A stretch of 8,757 nt of DNA from JAAYCI01 sp964370165 (lineage in GTDB: Bacteria; Bacillota; Clostridia; Oscillospirales; Ruminococcaceae): assembly GCA_964370165.1 (NCBI GenBank), contig CAYJIG010000071.1:1-8757 (forward strand), given 5' to 3'. The notes under the pieces were generated by a model. That model was not told the origin of the DNA, searched no databases, and saw only the letters and a program-made list of their open reading frames with translations. Numbering within the stretch: position 1 is the first letter of the stretch; every line of letters begins with the position of its first letter. Shown piece after piece: positions 1 to 5,890 of the stretch. The position numbers were made by a program, and so were the translations under genes.

Positions 1-8
1 AGTTTCAT
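1..8 (-). CDS. 5' end of a leftward gene cut by the window edge (possible membrane partner of the LytTR regulator)
   Basis: Reading leftwards, an ATG at 8-6 follows the stop codon of the LytTR gene by only 3 nt. It is preceded by GGAGGG (16-21, read on the minus strand), which is formed by the last codons of the LytTR gene itself, with about 7 nt to the ATG. Only ATG-AAA and two more bases are visible, so nothing can be said from the protein. The tight coupling is seen directly. Stand-alone LytTR regulators in Firmicutes are commonly followed by a small membrane protein (DUF3021 type, or the inhibitors of the HdrRM/BrsRM systems of Streptococcus mutans). That identity is only inferred here. 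Confidence 0.55.
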
Positions 9-11
9 TTT

Positions 12-455
12 TTATCCCTCCATAATAGCGTTTCTAAATTCTTTCATATAAAACCTTGAAGCCAAAAGTTTTGACCCATCACTCAAACTAACAACATAGT
101 TGCCGCTAAACTCTGCGCTAAGCGAGCTCACGTGATGTATGTTAACAAGTATGCTTTTCCCAATTTGTACAATGCCTTGGGTCCTAAACATGGCGGATAT
201 TTCAGACAAAGTATATTTACACATATACTTGCCTTTTTTTGTTATAGCCCATGTTTTCCTGTCGGTTGTTTCAAAATAATAGACTTCGGTAATGTCTGTC
301 AATACTTCGGTGGACTCATCATACACGATAAGCTTGGAAGAAACATTACTGCTTTTCAGCAAGGCAATGATATGCTGAACTTTATTATCGGCAATGTTTC
401 CTCGAATAATCACCTCGGTTTCAGTACCCGGCACATCTTCAAGTGTTATTTTCAT
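12..455 (-). CDS. Stand-alone LytTR-family DNA-binding transcriptional regulator (147 aa)
   Basis: The C-terminal part, about residues 50-147, reads as a LytTR domain: VLTDITEVYYFET (51-63), the YTLSEISAMF segment (81-90), the hallmark IVQIGKSILVNIHHVSSL (95-112, usually F-x-R-I-H-K-S-y-l-V-N), and SDGSKLLASRFYMKEF (125-140). LytTR domains bind short direct repeats in DNA through beta-strand-based contacts. The first 50 residues are too short for a response-regulator receiver and show no phospho-acceptor pattern, so this is not a classical two-component regulator. The start at 455 is supported by AAAGGAGAT at 461-469 (minus strand), 5 nt upstream. The gene appears translationally coupled to the next leftward gene. 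Proteins of this shape are typically controlled by a co-encoded membrane inhibitor. Its targets are unknown, and autoregulation is possible. Confidence 0.9.
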   Translation of the reverse strand: MKITLEDVPGTETEVIIRGNIADNKVQHIIALLKSSNVSSKLIVYDESTEVLTDITEVYYFETTDRKTWAITKKGKYMCKYTLSEISAMFRTQGIVQIGKSILVNIHHVSSLSAEFSGNYVVSLSDGSKLLASRFYMKEFRNAIMEG

Positions 456-469
456 TCGCCATCTCCTTT

Positions 470-491
470 CTGTGAATTCATGGTATCACAG
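470..491. repeat. Inverted repeat CTGTGA-N10-TCACAG beside the LytTR RBS
   Basis: CTGTGA at 470-475 pairs perfectly with TCACAG at 486-491, leaving a 10-nt loop. On the minus-strand transcript the hairpin ends directly beside AAAGGAGAT, so it could affect translation initiation of the regulator. Alternatively it could be a protein-binding site. The spacer of 10 does not fit the CRP consensus, which has 6. Confidence 0.5.
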
Positions 492-541
492 GTAATGCTA
501 TATGTCTTTGATATTTGCGTATGTGGTAAATTTCATGGTAT
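477..541. repeat. Paired 10-bp direct repeats TTCATGGTAT in the LytTR leader
   Basis: TTCATGGTAT occurs exactly at 477-486 and 532-541. On the minus strand, in the sense of the LytTR transcript, it reads ATACCATGAA. The left copy begins in the loop of the CTGTGA/TCACAG hairpin and its last base falls in the stem. A second pair, CAGACTAT, lies at 555-562 and 588-595. The repeats could be regulator half-sites, but the 55-bp period is wider than the 21-22 bp usual for LytTR proteins. Confidence 0.5.
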
Positions 542-545
542 AAGA

Positions 546-560
546 AGTCTAAACCAGACT
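546..560. repeat. Small inverted repeat AGTCT-N5-AGACT in the LytTR leader
   Basis: AGTCT (546-550) and AGACT (556-560) form a perfect 5-bp stem with a 5-nt loop. It overlaps one of the CAGACTAT copies. It is short enough to be chance and is noted as part of the repeat-rich leader. Confidence 0.3.
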
Positions 561-629
561 ATGAAGGGCTGTGATATATTAATAAAGCAGACTATAAAAT
601 AAATCGGTATACATTTTTATTGCGTGCAA

Positions 630-658
630 ATTATATCATGAATAAATATAGCTTACAA
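630..658 (-). promoter_or_regulatory. Extended -10 promoter for the LytTR gene
   Basis: Read on the minus strand, TTGTAA (658-653) is followed after 17 nt by a perfect TATAAT (635-630), with TGA directly before the -10, giving the extended -10 motif TGnTATAAT. Transcription would begin near 623, leaving a leader of about 168 nt before the LytTR start codon. Confidence 0.7.
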
Positions 659-701
659 GAAATTGATGCCTGAAAATGTGTATTAATACCAAGATGTATG
701 G

Positions 702-731
702 TTGACAGTGCAGAAGTATATTATGTATACT
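702..731 (+). promoter_or_regulatory. Vegetative promoter for the MFS transporter gene
   Basis: A perfect TTGACA at 702-707 is followed after 18 nt by TATACT at 726-731. The predicted transcript start near 738 leaves too little room for an RBS at the upstream ATG of 754. This supports translation from the ATG at 805. Confidence 0.75.
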
Positions 732-804
732 AAAAAATGTTGAACTTGAAAAAATGGTTTTCAATTTGCGATATTTTGTTTTAAGAATAGAGAGGGTGAG
801 GCAC

Positions 805-1974
805 ATGGCAAAAGAAGTAAACAGGAATACGGTGCTGATAGCAGGTTCTGTCATGCAACTTTTTTTAGGCGTACTTTATATATGGAGTATATTTGTTGTT
901 CCGGTGACAGATTATTTTGCAATGGATACAGCAGATGTTAAGCTGACGTCATCATTTATGTTGTGCTTTTTCGTGGTGGGTATATTGTTCGGTGGAAAGT
1001 TTCAGGTGAAATATACTACCCAGAAGACAGTGCTAATTGGCGGTATTTTGTTGGCGCTTGCAATGTTTTCCAGTGCGGCTTTACCACAAAACATGGGCGT
1101 TTTAATATATTTCACATATGGTGTGATGGGTGGGTTTGGTGTAGGCATGGCATATAATGCTATCATCAGCACAGCGCAAAGAAACTTTCCCGATAAACGT
1201 GGCTTGGCCACCGGTATTTCGGTATGCACGTTTGGGTTTTCCACCGTAATATTTGCGCCACTGATTGAAAACTTGTCTAAGATACTGGGCTTGCAAATGA
1301 CATTTATAAGCCTTGGCGGAATATTTATAGTGGCAACCATAGCTTGTTTTTCCTTCATATCCATGCCAAAAGAAGTAGCAAATGTTTCGGCGGTTGCATC
1401 CAGTGAGGGCGATGTATCCACAAAAGAAATGCTGAAAACATCGTCGTTTTACTTCATTACTCTTGCCATGATGTTTGGTATATCTGTTTATTTCATACTC
1501 AACCCATCGTTTAAGTCGTTATCATTAGACAGAGGACTTTCTGATGGCATGGCAACACTGATGATAATGTTGACAGGTGTGAGCAATGCCTTGGGTCGTT
1601 TGTTTTTCCCACTACTTTCAGATAAAATCGGACGCAGCCTTACAGCCATGTTAGAAATTGGAATAACGGCTATGGGTGCATTGTTACTTATATTTGCAAC
1701 AGAGTATCTGCTGATGGTTGTTATAATCGCGATAGCTTTTTGCTTTGGAGGCATTTCCGGTACATTTCCGCTTATCACCGGAAAGTTATTTGGCCTAAAA
1801 AATGTTGGATCAAACTACGGATGTGTCATGGTTGGCTTTTCTGTTGCGGCGTTGCTGTTTCCAATTGCCTTAGCACCTATAGAAAATCAAATAGTTTTAT
1901 TTGGCTTGCTTGGCGCGATTGCTTTTACGGGAGTGCTGTTCTTATTACCGGTGTTAAAAAAGGAAAAAGGGTAA
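805..1974 (+). CDS. Major facilitator superfamily transporter, oxalate/formate antiporter (OFA) family (389 aa)
   Basis: This is a polytopic inner-membrane carrier of about 12 hydrophobic segments. OFA-family marks are LGVLYIWSIFVVP in TM1 (21-33), RNFPDKRGLATGISV between TM4 and TM5 (126-140), NALGRLFFPLLSDKIGR across TM8 and its following loop (261-277), and NYG at the start of TM11 (337-339). Family members exchange small carboxylates or related anions. The arginine corresponding to OxlT Arg272 appears present (R265), but the segment usually written NYG-xxx-TAKG reads NYGCVMVGFS, so Phe345 replaces the lysine that matches OxlT Lys355. The substrate is therefore uncertain. The start at 805 is chosen over 754 because purine-rich GAGGGTGAGG (792-801) precedes it. 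The gene is monocistronic, from its own promoter to its own terminator, and divergent from the LytTR gene. Confidence 0.88.
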   Translation: MAKEVNRNTVLIAGSVMQLFLGVLYIWSIFVVPVTDYFAMDTADVKLTSSFMLCFFVVGILFGGKFQVKYTTQKTVLIGGILLALAMFSSAALPQNMGVLIYFTYGVMGGFGVGMAYNAIISTAQRNFPDKRGLATGISVCTFGFSTVIFAPLIENLSKILGLQMTFISLGGIFIVATIACFSFISMPKEVANVSAVASSEGDVSTKEMLKTSSFYFITLAMMFGISVYFILNPSFKSLSLDRGLSDGMATLMIMLTGVSNALGRLFFPLLSDKIGRSLTAMLEIGITAMGALLLIFATEYLLMVVIIAIAFCFGGISGTFPLITGKLFGLKNVGSNYGCVMVGFSVAALLFPIALAPIENQIVLFGLLGAIAFTGVLFLLPVLKKEKG

Positions 1975-2001
1975 AACAAAAGAAAAAGAATAAAACAATT
2001 T

Positions 2002-2038
2002 AAAAGAACTAAATTCCTTTTGGATTAGTTCTTTTTTT
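2002..2038 (+). terminator. Rho-independent terminator of the MFS gene
   Basis: AAAAGAACTAA (2002-2012) pairs with TTAGTTCTTTT (2025-2035). The stem continues across a 2-nt bulge into TCC/GGA with a TTTT loop, and a run of seven T follows the final C. It lies 27 nt after the MFS stop codon. Confidence 0.85.
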
Positions 2039-2188
2039 GTGTCTCAGGCAAAAACTATAAAATTTTTAGTCAAATTAAATGAAAAAATATTAATATTGTA
2101 TAATTCGGCAAATGTGCTGAAAAAAATACAAACTAATGGTGCAAAGAACCAAAAATGAGCCAAATAGGTATTAAATAATGATAATTAC

Positions 2189-2217
2189 TTGCAATGGTAA
2201 TAAAATATATGTATATT
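2189..2217 (+). promoter_or_regulatory. Candidate promoter of the sugar ABC operon
   Basis: TTGCAA (2189-2194) is separated by 17 nt from TATATT (2212-2217). The matches to consensus are 4/6 and 5/6. Transcription would begin near 2224. A perfect TATAAT at 2099-2104 further upstream is an alternative, but it has only a poor -35 (TTAAAT, 2075-2080). Confidence 0.45.
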
Positions 2218-2233
2218 GTATATATATTTGATT

Positions 2234-2261
2234 ATATTTGGATAAATGATGAACCAAATAT
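2234..2261. promoter_or_regulatory. Putative operator: inverted repeat ATATTTGG-N12-CCAAATAT
   Basis: ATATTTGG (2234-2241) and CCAAATAT (2254-2261) are perfect inverse copies separated by 12 nt. The element lies just after the predicted transcript start and about 28 nt before the AAGGAGG of the first gene, a typical place for a repressor operator or a leader hairpin. No cognate regulator is encoded in the window next to it. Confidence 0.45.
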
Positions 2262-2302
2262 GGTAAAATTTTGACACAAATATGCAATAAGGAGGAAACG
2301 GG

Positions 2303-3811
2303 ATGGAACGTCAGCTTCCAATACTGCAACTAAAAAATATCAGTAAAGCTTTTCCTGGAGTTAAAGCACTCGATGATGTTTCTTTAGAAGTGAGCAGTGG
2401 AGAAATAGTGGGATTAGTTGGTGAAAATGGTGCCGGAAAATCTACATTAATGAAAATTTTGACCGGCGCGTATACTCTTGATGAAGGAGAAATATATTTA
2501 GACGGACAGTTGGTTAATATTAATTCGCCTAGTAAAGGGCGTGAGATGGGAATTAGTATTATTTATCAAGAACTGTCGGTGCTTCCGATGCTAACCGTGG
2601 CGGAAAACTTATTTTTAGGAAACTGGTTGCGCAAAAAAAATGGAACGGTAGACTGGGTTCAAATGCAAAAGCGTTCAGAGGAAGCACTTGCGCAAATGGG
2701 TCTTGATATTTCTCCAAATACTTTTGTACGTAACCTTAATATTGCACAATGTCAGATGATAGAAATATGCAGAGCTACAGTTATTAATAAGGCAAAGGTT
2801 CTTATAATGGATGAGCCAACCAGTTCTTTGGTAGATAAAGAAGTGGAGCATATGTTTAATATTATGAGGCAGTTGCGTGAAGCCGGAATGGCCATTATTT
2901 ACATCACTCACCGTTTGGATGAGCTTGGTCAGGTTACAGATCGTTTGGCGGTACTGAAGGATGGCAAGAACAGCGGGATGATGAAAACATCCGAATCTAC
3001 CAAAGAAGATGTTGTCCGTGCAATGGTGGGCCGTGAGTTATCTGATTTTTACCCTCCATATGGCACTAAGCGGGGCAAGCCTGTTTTAGAAGTGAAGAAT
3101 CTTTCGCAGGGAGATGTTGTGAAAAATGTATCTTTCACAGTGTATGAGGGCGAAATACTGGGCTTTGCGGGCTTGATTGGTGCAGGACGAACAGAGACAA
3201 TGATGTCGATTTTTGGGGCGATGCCACGTGTTAGTGGTGATGTTGTTTTAGATGGTGAATCTGTAAAATTCAAACATCCTGCGGATGCAATAAAAGCAGG
3301 TATTGCGCTGGCGCCGGAAGACAGAAAAGGCCAAGGATTGGTGCAAATGTTTTCGGTAGATGTAAATACCACATTGGCAAATATGAATGGTATTTTAAAT
3401 AAATTCAAATGCCTAAATAAAAAATCAGAAGTAGAGATATCCAAAAAGTATATTGAAATGCTGAATATCAAGACGCCAAGTCATGAAAAACGTGTAGTTG
3501 AACTATCGGGTGGAAACCAGCAAAAAGTAATTATAGGCAAGTGGATGTTTACCGACGCACGCGTGATGATTTTTGATGAGCCGACAAAGGGTATAGACGT
3601 TGGCTCAAAAGCAGAAATTTACCGTTTAATGCGAAAATTGTCAAATGAAGGAACCGCTGTTATCATGGTGAGCTCGGATTTACCGGAGGTAATAGGGGTA
3701 AGTGATCGAATATTAGTGATGCATGAGGGAGAATTCAAAGGTGAGTTCTTTCATGATAATGTAACAGAGCAAGATATTATGAAGGCTGCTATTGGAGGGG
3801 TTGAACAATGA
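2303..3811 (+). CDS. CUT2-type sugar ABC transporter, duplicated ATPase subunit (RbsA/MglA-like, 502 aa)
   Basis: This cytoplasmic subunit powers uptake of a monosaccharide or similar ligand by ATP hydrolysis and has two fused nucleotide-binding domains. NBD1 (about 5-240) has Walker A GENGAGKST (40-48), Q-loop Gln89, degenerate signature LNIAQCQ (145-151), Walker B VLIMDE (166-171) and switch His203. NBD2 (about 260-500) has a degenerate P-loop GLIGAGRTE (290-298) without the lysine, an intact LSGGNQQ signature (401-407), Walker B VMIFDE (421-426) and Ser in place of the switch histidine (MVSSDLPE, 455-462). This asymmetry, one intact site and one degenerate site, is normal for the RbsA/MglA family, as is the length. 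AAGGAGG (2289-2295) sets the start. The stop overlaps the permease start in ATGA. The exact sugar cannot be read from the ATPase. Confidence 0.95.
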   Translation: MERQLPILQLKNISKAFPGVKALDDVSLEVSSGEIVGLVGENGAGKSTLMKILTGAYTLDEGEIYLDGQLVNINSPSKGREMGISIIYQELSVLPMLTVAENLFLGNWLRKKNGTVDWVQMQKRSEEALAQMGLDISPNTFVRNLNIAQCQMIEICRATVINKAKVLIMDEPTSSLVDKEVEHMFNIMRQLREAGMAIIYITHRLDELGQVTDRLAVLKDGKNSGMMKTSESTKEDVVRAMVGRELSDFYPPYGTKRGKPVLEVKNLSQGDVVKNVSFTVYEGEILGFAGLIGAGRTETMMSIFGAMPRVSGDVVLDGESVKFKHPADAIKAGIALAPEDRKGQGLVQMFSVDVNTTLANMNGILNKFKCLNKKSEVEISKKYIEMLNIKTPSHEKRVVELSGGNQQKVIIGKWMFTDARVMIFDEPTKGIDVGSKAEIYRLMRKLSNEGTAVIMVSSDLPEVIGVSDRILVMHEGEFKGEFFHDNVTEQDIMKAAIGGVEQ

Positions 3812-4770
3812 ATTTGCAAAAAGAAAAGCTGACAGGTAAATCAAATATCTCTGAGCTTAGCCGTAAATACGGCATTGTAGTTATTTTAGTTGTTTTATTG
3901 ATAATAGCATCTATTATGCAACCTTTATTTTTACAACCGCAGAATATTACAAATGTACTGCGTCAAGTGGCGGTAAATGGTATTTTGGCGGCCGGCATGA
4001 CATTTGTTATTATCGGTGGGGCCATAGATCTTTCGGTAGGCACAATTTTTTGTTTTGTAGGTATGATGATGATGAAGGTGATGCCTACAGTTGGTTGGTT
4101 TGGCGCTATTTTATTCGGCCTTGTTTTAGGTGCAGTTGTTGGGTTTTGTAATGGATATATGGTTTATCGTGGCCTGCCTGCATTTATTATGACACTTGCA
4201 TCATCCATCATTCTACGTGGCCTTGCATTTATGACAAGTAATGGTAGTCCGATTGCCAGCTCGTCAGAAGTTTATAACAGCATTGGTCAGGACTATTTTT
4301 TCAACATCCCAAACCAAGTATATATTTACGCGATTGTTGCAGTTGTTTCTGCGTTTGTGATGGCGAAGACACGGTTTGGACGAGCAGTATATGCTGTTGG
4401 TGGCAATGCTGAAGTGGCTCGTCTTTCGGGAATAAGTGTACGTAAAATTCGTATAGCGGTGTTTATGATAAGTGGTGTTTTGAGCTCGGTTTCCGCAGTA
4501 GTTGGTACTGCTCGTTTGGGCTCTTGCGAGCCATCGCTAGGCGAACAATATCACTCGGATGCTATTGCAGCTACAGTAATTGGTGGCACACTTATGAGTG
4601 GTGGTGAAGGCCACCAGTTTAAAACTGTGGTAGGCGTTTTGATTTTAGGCGTTCTTAGTAATATGTTGAACTTGATGAGGGTGTCGCCTTATTTACAATA
4701 CGTGGTCAAAGGTGCCATTATTATAGTAGCTGTATCTATAGATATTTTCCGCAGAAATAAAAAGGCATAG
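3808..4770 (+). CDS. CUT2-type sugar ABC transporter permease (RbsC-like, 320 aa)
   Basis: This integral membrane subunit forms, presumably as a dimer, the channel of the importer. It has a short cytoplasmic N-terminus and then about 8-10 hydrophobic segments. Family marks are MTFVIIGGAIDLSVGT (64-79), the NG of GFCNG (112-116), LPAFIMTLASSIILRGLAF (123-141), RFGRAVYAVGGNAEVARLSGI (189-209, the likely contact region for the ATPase) and DAIAATVIGGTLMSGGEG (251-268). The usual SGGxGS is SGGEGHQF here, a minor variation. The start codon overlaps the ATPase stop by 4 bp (ATGA), and GGAGGGG (3794-3800) inside the ATPase gene serves as its RBS, so the two are translationally coupled. Substrate specificity lies mainly in the binding protein encoded next. 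Confidence 0.94.
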   Translation: MNLQKEKLTGKSNISELSRKYGIVVILVVLLIIASIMQPLFLQPQNITNVLRQVAVNGILAAGMTFVIIGGAIDLSVGTIFCFVGMMMMKVMPTVGWFGAILFGLVLGAVVGFCNGYMVYRGLPAFIMTLASSIILRGLAFMTSNGSPIASSSEVYNSIGQDYFFNIPNQVYIYAIVAVVSAFVMAKTRFGRAVYAVGGNAEVARLSGISVRKIRIAVFMISGVLSSVSAVVGTARLGSCEPSLGEQYHSDAIAATVIGGTLMSGGEGHQFKTVVGVLILGVLSNMLNLMRVSPYLQYVVKGAIIIVAVSIDIFRRNKKA

Positions 4771-4789
4771 TAAAATCATATCGGTGTTC

Positions 4790-4807
4790 ACTCACATATT
4801 TGTGAGT
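4790..4807 (+). other. Intercistronic hairpin between permease and binding-protein genes
   Basis: ACTCACA (4790-4796) and TGTGAGT (4801-4807) form a perfect 7-bp stem with a TATT loop, followed by AT-rich sequence and the next RBS. There is no T-run directly after the stem, so it is not a standard terminator. It may be a processing or mRNA-stability element that raises the relative amount of binding protein, as is known for intercistronic hairpins in transport operons. That role is inferred. Confidence 0.5.
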
Positions 4808-4840
4808 AATAACATAAAAAATTTATTTAGGAGAAGAGAA

Positions 4841-5863
4841 ATGAAAAAGATTTTAGCACTGGTTCTTTCTTTGATGATGATCATCAGCATTACAGCAGCT
4901 TGTTCATCAGAAGGCCCTGGCGAAGCCACTCCGGCGGCATCTGAGGCACCTGCGTCTGCAGCAGAGGGTAGCACTGAAGAGTGGACAAAAGATACCCCGA
5001 TGAAAATCGGTTTCTCACAAAACCAAATGGCTCACCCATTCCGTGTGGCAGGCTGGGAGCAACTACAAGCATATGTAGAAGAACAAGGACTTAACTGGGA
5101 ACTTATTTTGACCGATGGTGGCAACGATGCCACAAAACAAACTGCAGACATTGAAGACCTTATCAGCCAAGGCGTAGACGCAATCATCGCTTGTCCGGTT
5201 ACAGCTGATACAATGGGTACCGCAGCACAAGCTGTTATGGATGCAGGCATTCCTCTTGTTTTGACAAACCGTCAAGTAACTAATGGAGCTTTCACAGTGG
5301 CTGTTACAGGCTCAAACTATCAAATCGGTGAAAAAACAGCCCATGATATGGCCGAGCGTTTGGGTGGTGTGGGTCGTGTAGCAATGATCGAAGGTACTTT
5401 AGGTGCCAGTGATACCATCGATCGTACTGCAGGATTTGTAGAGACTCTTGAAAACGAATATCCCGATTTGGAATTAGTAACCGTTGGTAGTGGCGATTAC
5501 AAAAGAGATCTGGGTATGGCCGCTATGGAAGACATTCTTATCGTAGAGCCCGACCTGGACGCTGTATTCTGTCAAAATGACGAAATGGCACAAGGTGCTT
5601 TGGAAGCCGCAAAGGCTGCAGGCCGTGAGGACTTGTTGATTTACGGTAATGACTGCTACGAATCTACTCTTGACCTTATTGGTGCAGGTGAAATAGCAGG
5701 TACAACCGCATATCCTACATCCGTACAAAGTGCTGTTGACGTATTAGTACAAATCTTTGAAAACGGTGGCGTTTGGGATGGCGAAAAAGAGCTGATTGAT
5801 GATGTTCCAATGGCTACACCTGAAAACTATGAAGAATTCTACGATCTTGCCCTAGACGCTTAA
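4841..5863 (+). CDS. Sugar ABC transporter substrate-binding lipoprotein (RbsB-like, 340 aa)
   Basis: The N-terminus is a lipoprotein signal, MKK then a hydrophobic stretch ending ITAAC with Cys21 as lipid anchor (the -3 residue is Thr, not the usual Leu). An Ala/Ser/Glu-rich linker follows to about residue 50, then a type I periplasmic-binding fold. Family landmarks are MKIGFSQNQMAHPFRVAGW (54-72), DLISQGVDAIIACPVTADT (106-124), IPLVLTNRQ (137-145), DRTAGF (194-199) and CQNDEMAQGALEAAKAAG (244-261). Compared by eye with E. coli RbsB, the Arg144, Asn159, Arg195, Asn246 and Asp271 positions are kept, while Arg68, Asn143 and Tyr291 stand where RbsB has Phe16, Asp89 and Gln235. The ligand may therefore not be ribose. 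The start is set by AGGAGAAG (4829-4836); an upstream in-frame ATG at 4784 lacks an RBS and would place the signal peptide internally. Its codons favour C-ending forms more than its neighbours, as expected for high expression. Confidence 0.93.
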   Translation: MKKILALVLSLMMIISITAACSSEGPGEATPAASEAPASAAEGSTEEWTKDTPMKIGFSQNQMAHPFRVAGWEQLQAYVEEQGLNWELILTDGGNDATKQTADIEDLISQGVDAIIACPVTADTMGTAAQAVMDAGIPLVLTNRQVTNGAFTVAVTGSNYQIGEKTAHDMAERLGGVGRVAMIEGTLGASDTIDRTAGFVETLENEYPDLELVTVGSGDYKRDLGMAAMEDILIVEPDLDAVFCQNDEMAQGALEAAKAAGREDLLIYGNDCYESTLDLIGAGEIAGTTAYPTSVQSAVDVLVQIFENGGVWDGEKELIDDVPMATPENYEEFYDLALDA

Positions 5864-5890
5864 TAGTATTCTTTATGTATTAGCAAAACT

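Larger units (their letters stand above)
456..804. other. Divergent intergenic region between the LytTR regulator and the MFS transporter
   Basis: This 349-base space holds no credible gene. It contains a leftward extended -10 promoter (630-658) and a rightward promoter (702-731) placed back-to-back, the RBS of each flanking gene, and a roughly 168-nt leader for the LytTR gene. The leader carries two pairs of short direct repeats and two small inverted repeats (470-491 and 546-560). Confidence 0.75.
2146..2262. repeat. Direct repeat GAACCAAA(A/T)ATG upstream of the sugar operon
   Basis: GAACCAAAAATG at 2146-2157 and GAACCAAATATG at 2251-2262 differ at one base of 12 and lie 105 bp apart, about ten helical turns. 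A shorter CCAAATA copy is at 2160-2166. The copies flank the candidate promoter at 2189-2217, an arrangement that would suit a regulator binding two sites by looping. That role is inference, and the region's AT richness makes partial matches easier. Confidence 0.4.
1975..2302. other. Intergenic region between the MFS gene and the sugar ABC operon
   Basis: This 328-base, very AT-rich gap has no credible gene. It starts with the MFS terminator and then carries candidate promoters, a pair of GAACCAAA-type direct repeats, an 8-bp inverted repeat, and the RBS AAGGAGG (2289-2295) of the ABC operon. No recognisable riboswitch class is seen. Confidence 0.7.

Noticed and set aside
470..491. CRP-like operator TGTGA...TCACA
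   Set aside because: The spacer between the half-sites is 10 and not 6, and classical CRP is not expected in this kind of organism. It is kept only as a hairpin or unknown site.
132..602. Open frame of 156 codons on the plus strand opposite the LytTR gene
   Set aside because: It is antisense to a well-supported LytTR domain, has no RBS before its ATG, and its product resembles no domain. It also crosses the leftward promoter leader.
754..804. Longer N-terminus for the MFS transporter from the ATG at 754
   Set aside because: There is no RBS before it and the predicted transcript starts only about 16 nt upstream. The ATG at 805 has a purine-rich RBS and gives a family-like N-terminus.
636..854. 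Leftward open frame of 72 codons between the LytTR and MFS genes
   Set aside because: It overlaps the MFS start region and both divergent promoters, has no RBS, and its hydrophobic product is the reverse reading of AT-rich DNA and a membrane-protein N-terminus.
1740..2003. Plus-strand frame of 87 codons over the end of the MFS gene
   Set aside because: It is an out-of-frame shadow of the transporter that reads into the terminator stem; no RBS.
2271..2276. Perfect TTGACA just upstream of the ABC ATPase gene
   Set aside because: A -10 at normal spacing would fall on the RBS and start codon, so it cannot drive this gene. It is treated as chance in AT-rich DNA.
4784..4840. Extended start for the binding protein from the ATG at 4784
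   Set aside because: It would add 19 residues before a complete lipoprotein signal, has no RBS, and passes through the intercistronic hairpin.
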